A DNA stretch of 64,000 bases from Silene conica (Eukaryota > Streptophyta > Magnoliopsida > Caryophyllales > Caryophyllaceae). Location of the stretch: contig CM055312.2 in the NCBI GenBank assembly GCA_029255685.2, positions 13,478,649 to 13,542,648 of the forward strand. Reading direction: 5' to 3'. How positions within the stretch are numbered: the stretch's first letter is position 1; each line of letters opens with the position of its first letter. This document shows, one piece after another, positions 35,651-48,386 of the stretch. The translations under genes and the position numbers were made by a program. The notes below the pieces were generated by a model. The model saw only the letters and a program-made list of their open reading frames with translations. It was not told the origin of the DNA and made no database searches.

Positions 35651-38267
35651 TCATCCCGAACTTGGAGGTTGAGATGGGCCAACCTCCGCAACTCCCTTAT
35701 CATTGCCAATTGAATCTGAACTTGAAGAAATATCCATATCCACCTCAGGAACTTGAACATGGAAACCATAATTACCCGAATCCACAACCATCTTCTTACC
35801 CCTGTCTTCACCAGCCAACTCATCCCTCCCATTCAGACATCTCATCTTCCCCATCACTGCCAAATACCTCTTAGCACGGTCGCAGGAATCCAGCACCCCC
35901 ACCGGCACCATATACTCCTCAGCCTCACTTGCACACTTACGCTTTGAAGAGAATTCCATGGTCTTGAGCATCAGACTGGCCTTGGACTTGTAAAACAAGT
36001 GTTTCAGCCCCCTAGGACCCTCTAAAGCACTCCCAAAAAGGCCACAGCCCCATTCTTTTGCCTCCTCATCTTCCTTGACCGAATTAACCATCACTATGTT
36101 GCCATCTTTGTCAATACCCAGTACCTGCATCCTTTGTGGCTCCATAATCTTCCCTTTCCCCTTCACACTACCTGACCCAGATCCTTCACCCAACTCCTTA
36201 GCTATAGTATTGAACTTCACAGCTGAGGACTCCATCTCATCCTCCATATTCATCAGACAAATAGGTGTCTCCCTCAGAATATCCTTCCCAGCCTGGACTA
36301 ACTCTTCAGTTCTTGCATCTAAAACATCCACCCTCATCACAACATCCCCAGCCTGTCCAGCTTCAACTTCTATAGCATTCTGACGCATACCCACACTGTT
36401 CAAATTACTCAAATCGTCCATATCAGCAACCTCCTTTCTAGGATCCACTTCCACCATATTTCGAGAAGTCCAACACTCACACTCAGGTCCGCATTCCACC
36501 TCAGAATCACTCCTAGTAACTGACTCTGTTCCCGTACCATAATGAATTGGAGATGGAGTACTCACTCTTTCAAAAGCAGAGTCATCACTGATAATTATAA
36601 AATTATCAGTAGCCGCACCTCCAGAATTCCCAGCACCAACACCCTCAGCATCTCTTGCTCTCAAAAATTCCTCCTCCTCCATTCGTTGCTGCTCCCCACC
36701 TGGGTAATAATAAAACACTGGTAAACCCCCTTCAGGAGGGGCAAAGACTTGATTATAACCTCTATTCTCATTAGAAATAGTCGTGTAAATGCCCCCACTA
36801 GCCACACGACCTGCTATGTTTCCTTGAATCTGCAAATCCCTATCATACAGCTCCTGCCCACCAAAATCCCCCATACAGACCCCAAAAGAATTCATTCCCA
36901 GACCCTAGTCAACCTCCATATTCTGGATCCCATTCCGAGAACCAAAATTACCGAAATCTTCAGCTGCTGACAAAAATTCATCACTTTGCTGCTCCTCCAC
37001 CAACCAACCCCCAAAACAAGGACGTGAACCTTGTGGGTCTAGAGTCACCCCCTGATTTAGATCGTGCCTTATTCCACTCCCACTTGTACCCTCTCCAGTC
37101 CTTCCAGCAGACACACCCCCTAGCCCAGTCCGAAAGATCACAGGGCCTGCAAAGGGTTGAGCAGTCACTGCAAACCTCATACCCGGGTGTACTCTACCAG
37201 CTGGAGTGTTTCCAATATCAAAATCAACCAACCTTTCTTCCTCATTCTCCTCCAACCTACGATTCCTGCCCCTTCTTCCTGTCCCTACTTTAACCTTTGA
37301 AGAAGTAACATTTGTTGTAGAAGGGGTTGCACGCAAGTCAAGATTGAACATCGTATGACTAGTTTCAGCTTGAAACACAACAAAACCTCTCTCTGAGGTC
37401 TTTTCCAACATAGTCTTAATATTGGCCACGACAGAAAGGATATTATCCTTACACTGAGTAGAACGGTGTCCAATCCTCCCACATCTTACACAATATTTGA
37501 ACACCTCCTCATACCGAAATTGTATCCACAATAAATTACCATCATTCATGGATAAGAAAAAACCTGGAACCAATAGTTCATTCAACTTAACACAAGCCTT
37601 TATCCTGAGATAATCACTTTTTGGAACGAAATCAAACTCTTCCACTTGGAATTGCTCACTTAACAGATTCCCAACCACATGCCCTACGTGTACTGACAAA
37701 TACTCAAATGGTAGACCACATACACGAACCCACATTTCCGCATAAGGAAAACGCACTGTACGAGGTACAGTGTCTGGGTACCACTTAGCAAACACCATAA
37801 TGGCACCATCCAATGTGGCTGTGCTTCTCTTCAGTAACTCATCTATATCTTCAGAATCCTCACAATGCAAAACGTATAGTTTCCCCATAGTAAACACAGT
37901 GATCTTTCCTTTAGTATCCCATCTCCTCCTAATAATTCCACTCACTTTAGCTGCCTCAAATACTCAATAATCAACCAAAAAGCCAAGTAAACATCTTGCC
38001 CAAAACTCCCTTGACTTACCGAGAGAGTTCTAGGGTCAATATTCACAACTCCCCCCGTTCGTGGAAATCGCCATGCATTAGCATGCACAGGATTTCTTGG
38101 ATTAAATCCCTCATTTGGGATAGGAGCTTGCTCAGTTTGATCAGCATTAGCTGGATTGGAAGTGTTTTCATCTTGATTTTGATGTTGTTGTTGTGCCCTA
38201 ACCCCAATCCCAGTTTGAGTCCCATCCCTAAAACCCCATAACGCCCAAATTGATGTTCGAAATCCAT
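35651..38267 (-). pseudogene. LINE ORF1 (nucleic-acid-binding protein), frameshifted
   Basis: Probable start ATG at 38267. The N-terminal Gln/Asn-rich part changes frame near 38230. A DUF4283-like region (WVRVCGLPFEYLS) follows, with a CX2CX4HX4C knuckle (CVRCGRIGHRSTQC) at about 37455-37500, then a long acidic variable tail. A stop at 36905 separates two open blocks (37945-36905 and 36895-35651). The last codons overlap ORF2 as ATGA (ORF1 TGA 35651-35653, ORF2 ATG 35652-35654). ORF1 proteins of plant L1 elements bind the element RNA. This copy is broken in at least two places. Confidence 0.82.
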
Positions 38268-38948
38268 TAAGGGAGATAAGAGAAAGAAAATAGTTGTGAG
38301 AAAAAGAAATGAATGAACTTCAAACACTAGAAAAAGCCTTAAATAGAAGCACTCCTCAGAACCCTAACAGCCAAAACAACTTCCAAGAACAAACCCTAAA
38401 CCGAGGTCTTCAGACAACACACTTAATACAACCAATGAAACGTCAAAAACCTTAATGATGAGATTGATTACGTGAAGATAAACCTAACTAATACTAATAG
38501 AATTTGCAGAGACAATCTTAATCATCCCCAATCAGAGTTAAACTTCTGACACCGTTCCTTCGTAAAACGCAACTGTCCAATACAATTACCCATAATACAA
38601 TCATCACTTTTACCTTCGCAACTTCCCAAAGCAGCTACAACTCCTCATTAAAACAAGTTAAAGAAGTTATTGTGAAGTTCTGACAAAAAACGCTTCGTAT
38701 GGAGAAAACCCCCAATACCACTTTTCCTTGAAACCCTAAAAAGATCTCTCTGAAAAAACAGCTACCCAATTAAGTTTAAACGCCTTTATTCACTTTCTCA
38801 TTAGATTTTAGATGAAAAATTAGAAAATAGATTTGCAAAATATGTTTGAATCAAAGATTTTCTGAATTTTTTGTGTTTGGATACCTAATGGCTCTCAGCT
38901 TGGAGAGAAAATGCTCTCTCGTTTTTTAGAGAGAGAAAACAATCTAGA
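38268..38948 (-). other. 5' UTR / internal promoter region of the LINE
   Basis: Non-coding, 680 bases between the LINE 5' end and the probable ORF1 ATG. Plant L1 elements carry an internal promoter here. I see no specific motif that proves it. Confidence 0.5.
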
Positions 38949-38965
38949 ATTATTTACCAAATATC

Positions 38966-40145
38966 AAAATTAACATATTAATTGATTAAAGATGTAAAAA
39001 TCCCGAATATGCTAAAAACGTCCCCCTATTAACCAAACACCCCTTGACATTTTAATATAGATCAGCTAGAAATTGACGAGCTGTCGCAGCCAGTGTGTTA
39101 CGGAGTATAATTACCGGTTACATGCCGAGTTGGAGCATGTCGATGTGGTAGAAAGAGTGGATAATTTGTCATGCACAGTATTGTGCTTTGCGAGCCATTA
39201 CATGTGTAATGTGCTGAGCATTTTCTGACGATTACCTAATGAGCTCCTAGCAGAAAGATACCGACGGCCGATTCCAAAAATCGGACGTGTTGAATGTGAG
39301 AAATAACAAGGACTGAACCAGAACCACTAAACCAGTACCGATAATTACAGGGTTTAATAAGAGAGAACTGGAAAATGGGTCTTGCATTGTTTATATATAC
39401 TGAGTTTATCGGATCCAAAGTAAACAGAATTACCGAACTATAAAAGGCCGACATGCAGGCTAAAATTCATTGAGCTAACCCAACTAGCAAGTAGAACTAT
39501 AGAACGCCAACATAAAGAAGGCCAACATAACGGAAACCCAAACATTGTCAGTTTTGTTTTGAGAGGAAGCGCATTTTGAGTTTTGACACATCGAATGTTT
39601 GCTTTGTATTTGCGACTCTGCCATGGATGAGCTCCAGATGTGGGAAGTGAGAAGTTCCTCCGTTCATGGCCTTGACCCTCCTCCCAACCGTTACTTCCAA
39701 AGCCAATAACCTGAAGTACAACAACCATACATCGAAAAGATCGAATCCTTTCTGGGTAATTGGAAGGGACTCCTGATGCAGAGGCCAAAAGATGGGATAA
39801 ATGCAATGGGCAAGTTTAAATTCATCTCCTTCAAATAAATTAGGAGGAAAGTCAATCAATGCAATTTTACAAGTTATATTTGTCATTTGACAGATACCCC
39901 TAGTTTTTACTCCGGCACTTTTTTTTCGCCTTCTCTGAAGACAAAGAAGAGCACAGGCATTCAACTTCCAAGAGTTCCAACTCTATTCCCAAAAGTGGCC
40001 AACTACAGGATCAATGAACTTTACCACGCAGGATGGCGATCTTCCACCTTACCTGCAGGTTAATAATGAGCCGTTTCTCTGTCCCTTCCATGAAATAGAA
40101 AGAAAACCAAATAGTAGAAAAAAAATCGAAAAATATAGAAAGCTG
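38966..40145 (-). other. Downstream region of the PUB13-like gene, probable 3' UTR
   Basis: The part next to the stop codon probably holds the 3' UTR, but I cannot place the polyadenylation site. Open frames here (for example 39548-39964, minus) match no family I know. The first 17 bases before this stretch are the right LINE target duplication. Confidence 0.4.
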
Positions 40146-43100
40146 TCAGCTGTCAGCTACAGTAGGCTCGTGTCCCTCAGCCTCAACTGTCACCAAGACC
40201 TGCTTCTGCTGTTCGGTGTACCGATTTATACGCTCAAGTAACTGTTGAGCTTTTCTTCTGCCTCTTTCGGTGCCAGTTTGGGCCATTTCAAGCAAATAGG
40301 CACTAATTCCAAGCTCTTGGGCTGCGGCAAGGTAGCTACTATCTCCTGAACAAAGATGCACCAAAACAGCAGCTGCATTCTCTTTGTTTCTGGGGGATCC
40401 ATTTCCAATCACTTCTACTAAGACTGGCAATGCATCTGCCGATCCTATGGCTGTTTTTCCATCAGGGTGGCTTGATATTATTGCCAATATCGCCAACGAC
40501 TCATCCAGCATGGCCCCACTGGTCTCAGTTAGAAGCCGCATTAATATAGGCACAATTCCGGCTCTTATAGCCCTGCCTTTATTCCCTTGGTAAATGCATA
40601 GGTTAAAAAGTGCGGTAGCCGCATCTTTCTTCCCTCTTTGGTTACCCTCATTCAGCAACAAGACAAGAGGAGAAATGGCACCAGAAGAACCAATTGTGGC
40701 CTTATTTTCATCCACAACTGATAGGCTGAACAGGGTTGCGGCCGCATTTTCTCTTGCTTCCATGCTACCTTTCTTAAGCACGTGAACAATGCCGGGAACA
40801 GCCCCCGAGTTAATGATGCTTCCTTTGTTATCATCACATATGGAAAGATTAAGAAGAGCGGTGACAGCATGCTCTTGCGTGCGTGAGTCAGCTGTTGATA
40901 GCAGGCCCACAAGTAGTGGAATGGCGCCTGCCTCGGCAATGGCAACACGATTATCCGCATTTCGTTTTGCCAGAAGACGGATTTCACCAGCTGCTGCTCG
41001 CTGGTCCTCCGGGTTGCCATAGTGGAGCTTTTGGAGGAGTTCCTCGATCTTGGAACGTTCTGCAAGTGAGCAGGCAGATGGACTCCTGCTTGGTTGGGTC
41101 GGGCCAGGCCGCATGGGTGGGTCTACCCCATTTGCTTCACACCACTGTGCTATAAGGCTTCGTAGGACATAGTTAGGGGTGAGAGAAGAGTTCTGGAGGG
41201 ATTGTTGTGTCTTTGGACAAGTGTTGTGTCCTGCTGCTATCCATTTCTCGATGCATGAACGTTCATAGGTCTGCAAAAGATATACCAAAGTCGTTAAAAA
41301 CAAAGTGTGTCAAAGAACCACATCAAGCTCTAATAAAAACTGAAATGGCGTCTAGCACCAAGACACCAGCAGGTAATGTGATAGGTTGCAACTGCTTCAC
41401 AACACCTAAAGTTTCTTTCACTCGAATATTTTTAGATAGACTCAATTATTATTACTCACATTACAAACAGAATACAGTAGCTATAATCCCATACAGAAGC
41501 TTTTTTTTAGACCTACATTTGGAGCAAGTTTTAATATCAGATGTTTCAGAACATCTCCGATAACGTCATAACTTGTAATTATACAGAAATTGTTTTAGAA
41601 AATGGAATCCATATCACAAAACAATTTACTCAGTGAAAAGGAACCACATCTGGAAAATTTTGATATTTAAGCATCACTGATCGTACAAATACCTGTCCAC
41701 TTGAAACAATGACTGGGTCTTTCATTAGCTCCAAGGAGATTGGACAGCGGAAGTCATCTGGTATAATAAGAGACTTGGATCTCCCAACAGCGGGCGTTTG
41801 CCCACTACAGCCAGTTGAAAGACTCGTTTCTTCGGTAGAAGACTCCATATCTGGGTTTTCAGTCTGAGCAAAACCTTTAACTTTCCTTAGAAGATTATAC
41901 ATCTTCTCTATCTTCTCATCGAGTTCTCCATCAGACGCAACCATCTCAGTTAGAGCCACAGACTCCTGAGTAAGATCATCAAGTTTCAAAAGCTGCAGTT
42001 TTTCACCAACTCTTCTTAACAAACTTGGATCAACAGTAGCGTTATTGCTGCTCTCATAAAGAGTCAAAAGATCCTCACAGAGCTCATTATCAGGTGCCTC
42101 AACCCTTTCCTTGGCTCTTTTAAATTGGGATATCACGAGCTCAACCTGAAAGGAGAAAAATTTAGCACCTTTTATTCACTGTAGCTATTCTGCAACATCA
42201 ATCTCACAATGTGGCAATGTGCATTGTTAATTTGTGAGAGCAATCCAAAAAGCCTTCGAGAAGTGTCAGTCTACCTGTTCCTTGACTTCATCAGAGATAT
42301 CAAGATTCTCATACGATATTCCATCCAAAACTTGCTCCAAATTAGAAGCAACTTCATGAAACCTGGCCATAATCTGCTCTCTCTCAAGGGCCTGGAAAAA
42401 GCAAGTATGATCAGTGACGGAAATGGAAAGGAATGTACGTAAAAACATCATATTACTCTGTAACTTGCATATATAGAATAAAAACATCATAGTAAGAGTA
42501 GAACCATCTCTTAACTACGGGAACTTAGCAACTCCATAAATTGGCAGGTTCCATGCTAACCCACTAAACCCTAGTATCTTTCGTTTCTTCCGAATAGGCT
42601 TCCAAATGACAATCACAATTATATACAGAATACCAGCGACAATCTTATAAGATTCTCCTAACATCAGACACGTTCTCAACGCTATGAATACGAAAAACCA
42701 TCAACAAGAACGCTCAAATACCACATAATTCACTATCACACCAACCACTTGATTCACTATCTCCTTAACTTTTTACTTTCTTATTTATCATCAACAAACT
42801 GATAACCTCTGCTTCAAAGCACCGAGATGCTAATACATTCCTCACGAGGTTTTACACTACCGTCACCATTATTAACTACTCCGGAATTCCTTTGATGAGT
42901 TGATTTACATTATTAAGTACATTTGCATTGCATTAATAGCCCCTTAATAACCTCATAAATTACATACATATACATCACCATTTAGAGATTCCCGCAAGGT
43001 TAAAGGTCTCACTCTCACAAATTATATCTATGATTCGCTTAAACGCCTCGTACAATTACACAAAAATACACCAAAAGCATAATCATTATAAACCATATAA

Positions 43101-44322
43101 CGAGCACATAGCTACTGGTCCTCAACAATCAACATACATGCTTAATGTCCCACTCATTCCACTGTTACCTTCACCGTATCAAAAAAACTCTAAAGTTCAC
43201 CGATTGTATCATACTCTCAACGTACCAATCATTTGTTTTACCTTTTTTATTCTTTGTAAGCGGCATAGCTATTGGTCCTCAACAATCAACATACATGCCT
43301 AATGTCCCACTCATTCAACTTTTACCTTCACCGTATCAAACAAATTCTAAGGTTCACCTATTGTATCATACTCCCAAGTCCCAACGTGCCGTCCCAATCA
43401 TTTGTTTTACCTTTTCTATTCTTTGTGAGCGGCATAGCTATTGGTCCTCAACAATCAACATACATCCTTAATGTTACTCATTCGACTTTTACCTTCACCA
43501 TATCCAAAAAATTGTAAGGTTCACCGATTGTATCATCCTCCCAACGTCCCAATCATTTGTTTTACTTTTTTTAGTCTTTATGAGCGGTATGTTAATCAAA
43601 GATAAACAAATGATGGACACCACGGGAGTATCATCGTACACACTAACCAAATGATAAAATTCTTCACTTTTTTATCTTTTCACTAAGATTTTGCCATATT
43701 TCAATTTTTTTCATTCGGGCGTATGATGTCATGGTACATCGGAAATAACAAACTCATTAACAGCAGCTCTTCTTAAACCCGAAACTTACCCCAGTCGAAC
43801 AGTAATCATTTCTCACAATCACTGGCAATTGTTTAGTAAAAATTTACGATAATTTTTCTAATTTACTCTATTACATTACTAATCCGTCCCGAAAACTTCA
43901 AATCCCGGCTCTACTCAAATCAAATCAAATTCCACCACAAATACAAAATCAAATCAATTGCAAAAAATAATAAATCTAATTAAAACGAATAAATATATAT
44001 ATAAAAATAATAACTAATAAATGGATAAGAGAAAGATAAAAACCAGAAAAATCTTGCTGCCATTGGAGCCAAACCGGAGCAAATCTAGAGCAACAGAAAC
44101 AAAACGGCTGAAATCAACAAGAGATGAAACGACGTCGTTAGACAAAGGATGATCACTCTCCTTAATCTCTTCAAACATTGGGATTAACAACTTTAATCTC
44201 CTTGCTAAATTACTGTACTCTTTTTTTACCGTAGGACGGTAAACCGTAAACAACGATATTTCATTGATTTTCGAGATTATTTCGTTTAACACTAATTCTT
44301 TACTCCCTTTCTCATCCTCCAT
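40146..44322 (-). CDS. PUB13: PUB13/SPL11-type U-box ARM-repeat E3 ubiquitin ligase
   Basis: Four exons: 44322-44044, 42391-42275, 42145-41693, 41270-40146, all with GT-AG introns and phase-0 joins, giving 657 residues, close to Arabidopsis PUB13. The start is the ATG of [10 protein letters not shown]; the reading frame upstream only adds a TTG. Residues 1 to about 240 form the U-box N-terminal domain ([16 protein letters not shown]). The U-box spans about 258-332 ([20 protein letters not shown], then [18 protein letters not shown]) and is split by intron 3. ARM repeats fill about 375-640 ([20 protein letters not shown] onward). The U-box recruits E2 enzymes, and N-terminal and ARM regions bind substrates. 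PUB13 and rice SPL11 regulate immune receptor turnover, cell death and flowering. No break is seen. Assignment to PUB13 rather than PUB12/14 rests on remembered similarity. Confidence 0.94.
43101..43586. repeat. Minisatellite in intron 1 of the PUB13-like gene
   Basis: Three degenerate tandem units of about 158-170 bases starting near 43101, 43259 and 43429. Each contains CATAGCTATTGGTCCTCAAC and CAATCATTTGTTTTAC with small changes. Confidence 0.85.
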
Positions 44323-44442
44323 ATTAATCAAAATTCGCGAAAAAAATTATATAAATAAATAAAATTGTAATTATAATTTTGATAATTTAAGATTTATTTA
44401 ATTAATTTTGGTTTAATTGAAAAATTTTGTGAAAATGAGATG

Positions 44443-44446
<4 letters not shown>

Positions 44447-44485
<39 letters not shown>
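44447..44485. repeat. (GA)n microsatellite upstream of the PUB13-like gene
   Basis: A 39-base GA run, CT on the gene strand, about 125 bases before the start codon, so in the 5' UTR or core promoter. GA/CT repeats are common at plant promoters and can bind BPC-type GAGA factors (established for the class; inference here). Confidence 0.9.
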
Positions 44486-44489
<4 letters not shown>

Positions 44490-44819
44490 GTGATGTTTTT
44501 TCTGGGTGTAATTATATTGTGGATTATTTTACTGCTGGTATGCGGTAAGAATGGAGGAGTAAAAAGTAGAGGGATTAGTGGATTTAACTGTAATAAGTTG
44601 GGGTTTTTAACTTTTTATTACCGTGGTTTTTTAAAGGATGGAGAAGGATATGGGATTTTGTTGATTATTTGCCTAAATTTAGGGTGTAATTGTGTAATGC
44701 ACTAATGCTCTGCCTGACTGCCTCCAGCTACTACTTTCTTTAGAGATTTTCATTTTTGACTTTTGGATTATGCCAAACTTTTAGATAAGTTTATTGGTTA
44801 TCGTTTATTGGATTTTTTA

Positions 44820-45285
44820 GCGTGCTTTTCGAGCATGTGCTTGAAAATTCTTATATTAAGAGGGATTCTGGTAATGATAATATAATATCTTGTGAGAAAT
44901 TGAATTATGAAATTGTTGAAAATTTCGATATGATGAGATTTGCATTGGCTCGATGGTATTGGACGGAGTTTATAACGCATTTTTTAAGGTGCGTTTTAAA
45001 ATTTTCATATTATGAGAGATTCTCGTAATGATGATATAATATTTTGTGGGAAGTTGAAATATGAAGTTCTTGAAAAATTCGGTATGTTGAGATTTGAATT
45101 GCTTCATGCTATCAGAGTTTATAATGTGTTTTTTAAGGATGTGTTTTAAAAAAATTATATTAGGAGGGATTCTCGTAATAATAGTATAATATCTTGTGAG
45201 AAGTTGAAATATGAAATCGTTAAACAATCCAATATGATCATATTTGCATTGATTTGATGGCATCGGAGTTTATAAATTGGTTGTG
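44820..45285. repeat. Three-unit tandem repeat upstream of the PUB13-like gene
   Basis: Units of about 150 bases starting near 44824, 44976 and 45127, sharing GAGGGATTCTCGTAAT-like and ATAATATCTTGTGAGAAG-like stretches. Degenerate and non-coding. Confidence 0.8.
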
Positions 45286-47879
45286 TTTTATTAATTGGTG
45301 GAAGGTGTTCAAAGTCGAGAATTGGACAAGGTGAGTATAGAGGTCGGTCGAGCCAAGATGAGCTCAATAGTAGTGAATAAGAGCACTTTGGTGAAATTGG
45401 TCTAGGATATGGTAATCGATTGTTGAGAATTGAGATATTATCTGCAAATTATCAACTTGGATTAAATGATTGAGTGGCTAGTAAAAGACCACTAACACCA
45501 TTTGTTCATGTGGAGAAGTCGTTAGTAATTTGTGAACCGAATAATGTGTTTTATAAACATTTCATAAAGATTAAGTATCACATTACGTATATATAGAGAG
45601 TTTCATTCCAAAATTAATTAACGAGAATAGTTTCTTAATTTATAAAGTAGATTACACTTTTATTTCTTCAATATAAGAGACAACATGTAGTTGTTGGTGC
45701 TAAATTACCCAATTAAGAATTGATTAAAGTAGATGACAACGGGGATGTAATGTTGATTTATAATTAGCAAGCTGTTAACCAAAAAGACAAAGAAGGTGGA
45801 CATAAGAATGGAAGTTGATAGTGTTATGAAAAGAACAAGTAGATAAGTGCCAGATGTAAAAGAATAACACCTTTTTTCTTAATAATAATTAACTTGTTTA
45901 TTTATTCTAATCTAGTGTTCAAATGATTAGCCAGATTTATACGCGGGAATACAGACATACAGTACTCATAGTCGCACCAACACCAAATAGCAGCTAATTA
46001 CAGAACATCCACACATTAATGTCAATAACATGGAGTACGACGTACGTTTCCATAATTCCATCCAACAATGGCCGGTTACTAATCAGATTTCAAGGGTGTC
46101 ACCGTCTGTAACTTGTAAGAAGAACCTGACTATCAAATTAATTGAAGACGGGACCGTAATACTCTTTTTATTTCAATTATCGTTGAAAATTATAAAAGTA
46201 AAAGTACATAAATATAATGTAGTGAAATGGAGAGGGTGGTCTAATATCTGACAGTAATGACACGGTTCATAAGCGATGAAAAATATATAGTACCCTATAA
46301 CGTTTTCCAACTAATTACTCCACAGATTTATTTAGGGAAAAGTATTTTATATAGTGTACTATTGTCGAGTTCAATAAGCAAACCGACATAGACTGTCGCT
46401 TCCAAGCAATGAAAACTCAAAGTATATATATGTTAGCTGAATTCGGTTAGACTCGGTTAAAACAGTGATCCATTTTAAGATCAGAGCGAACATATCCGTT
46501 TTGACTCTAGATAGATTAAATAATACCTTAACAAGATAGACGGAATAATTTTTTTCATTTTTGTATTATATTTGTGATTAATCTATCTTATTTAACTCGG
46601 TTTTGTATAAAAAAAAAATTAACTGAATTATTGTACATGCCCTATAACATGGACTCCTGAAAGGCTGCTGGAATACATGTTATTGACTCCAACAGTGATA
46701 GGGGATCAAGTGTAGATAGACGGTGATGGCAAATGGGCGGATGGGCCATATAATAAGGAAGAATGGCTGCGCAATAAGGTTGTAACTTGTACGTGGACTT
46801 CCCCACCATCAGCCATTATCACCCTTTATTTTAGCTGACCGTCTTGCTTATGACGGTCACAACCTTGTGTATTTCACGTTCTCCCATTCACTTGCCCTTT
46901 ACCTTGCTCTCTCATTTATTCTTTGTGAGAGATCACAAGCTTGTTGTGAAGCAATAGCGCCGTTGAGTGAGAATTTGTGTTATTAGAGGATTAGTAGGAG
47001 TCTCCGCCCTCTTGATGGTTGAAATTTTCGAAATTTTTAGTTACATTTTTCGAATTTTTTAAGGTGTATCTTATATTATTGCTCATCCATCTCCCCCAAC
47101 CTCAAGTCCCGACTTCACCACTACTTCATTGCCGATTAATGAGTTCTCTACTTCTCACTAGCTAGTAGCTACGAAAAATTGATAATGTCAGATCACGATT
47201 CACTACTTGTGTGAGTGGGGCATTGACATTAACTTGTAAAATAGGTACATAATGTGAAACTAAAAAATTGTTTTGGGATTCACAACTTTAAACAAGTTAA
47301 ATATAAAAAAAGAGTAAAATTGTTGTTTGAGATGAGAGTGTAAAACATGAATTTCAATATAATTTCTACTCGTAGGGGTGTTTATTGGTTGGGGATCGAA
47401 CCTCATTGGACTAGAGTTTGTGGTGGAAAAACCAAATAAGGGTAAAATATGGGATCAAGGATCGGACCAAATAAATGCATGAAGACATGGGGTGGACCGG
47501 ACATAATCGTGTCATATGGACCAAATAATATATTACCTAATACTTAGTGATTTATTATTATCTCTACAACGAGAACAAATTTATATTAGGATTTGTGGTT
47601 TATTTTGTTTCGATAGTTACTATGCTCGAATAATAATACGTAACAAATACCATCATATTAAGAAAAATATTTGTTAGTCATACAATTTTAATGATCATCA
47701 TTACATAAATTTGGTTTATAATCAGGTCTGCAGTCTATTTATTTTTGGTCCAAAACAAGACCAAAAACCAAACTAACATAAATAGGTGAATTGTGGATTT
47801 GACCAAAAGTAAAATACGGTACGGTCTAATAGATCAGTTACAAGGTCTAAGTCTTTATGTAGTATGCTTATGTATTGTC
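45286..47879. other. Intergenic DNA without recognised genes
   Basis: AT-rich. The longest open frame (46030-46251, +) has no recognisable domain. A short inverted repeat GACCGTC...GACGGTC lies at 46839-46857. No element ends identified. Confidence 0.5.
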
Positions 47880-48086
47880 CAAATCTGGTTTCAAAACCCC
47901 CAAATATAGGTTCAAAACCCCGAAATCACAATCAAAAATCTAATTTCTGCGTTTAATTGTGTGGTGAATAAAGGAATGCGAAAGATTAAGTCAGCCCGCC
48001 CCTACATAATGTCGCGTGAAAGTTGACTGATGGTTACCCAAATCTGGGTTCAAAACCCCCAAATCCGAGTTCAAAACCCCCAAATG
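47880..48086. repeat. Four copies of an 18-base motif in two pairs
   Basis: The motif GGTTCAAAACCCCCAAAT or a near copy occurs at about 47886, 47908, 48047 and 48067. The two pairs are about 160 bases apart and each is preceded by CAAATCTG, which suggests duplication of a paired unit. Confidence 0.7.
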
Positions 48087-48386
48087 GATGAATAGATTAT
48101 TGTTTGAGATTAATTTGATAGATGGGTACTAAAATTCGTAGGAGATTTGTTGGTTATGATGGAGAAAAGGATGTACCACCCTCATAATCCAAGGCCTTTA
48201 AAAAAGACCATCAAACTATGAAAGTGCTACCATCTCAGTTTCCTGAGATATAATATCAAAGTAAATCAACCAAAACAACCTTTATTATATTGAGTTTGAA
48301 AAATTACAAAGTCTGACGTTACAACCAAATTAAAAGAGTCGCAGAAGCTAAACAAAATGGTAAAACAAGTGATAATGTGACGATCC

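Larger units (their letters stand above)
14633..35654 (-). pseudogene. LINE ORF2 (endonuclease, RT, RNase H), broken and interrupted
   Basis: Starts with an APE-type endonuclease (NCRGL at 35630, VGDFNQIES near 35235, SDHAPIEVDF near 34970). RT blocks follow: KAPGPDGIPGIFY (34270), FRPISLSNV, NAFIAGRQISDS (33990), FKADMSKAYDRV (33870), GLRQGDPLSPYLF (33710) and catalytic FADD (33560). Then come a zinc-binding HLFRDCP segment (32280) and RNase H (VKVDAAW, 31845). Breaks include frame changes near 35290 and 34387, a TGA for Trp at 33854, a slip in a TTTA microsatellite near 33680, and a break near 32800. After 31719 element B intervenes, and RNase H resumes at 14870-14633 (RRLNKRAHNVAQFAL). Confidence 0.88.
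14601..38948 (-). mobile_element. L1-type LINE, interrupted by nested LTR elements
   Basis: A non-LTR retrotransposon on the minus strand. Its 5' end is near 38948 and its 3' end is a run of 12 As (Ts at 14601-14612). A perfect 17-bp duplication ATTATTTACCAAATATC flanks it at 14584-14600 and 38949-38965. After subtracting element B and its extra TSD the LINE is about 7.5 kb, so it looks full length. It carries ORF1 (zinc knuckle protein) and ORF2 (endonuclease, reverse transcriptase, zinc-binding region, RNase H), both broken. Element B interrupts the RNase H region. Its 5' end lies about 1.2 kb beyond the stop codon of the PUB13-like gene. Confidence 0.93.

Noticed and set aside
39548..39964. 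139-codon minus-strand frame downstream of the PUB13-like gene
   Set aside because: No family resemblance, overlaps another long frame, and sits where a 3' UTR is expected.
43030..43517. Overlapping + strand frames with repeated peptide segments
   Set aside because: They are translations of the intron 1 minisatellite, not a repeat protein.
44487..44705. 72-codon + strand frame with a hydrophobic start next to the GA repeat
   Set aside because: No recognisable domain, and it lies in the opposite direction across the probable promoter of the PUB13-like gene. Probably chance.
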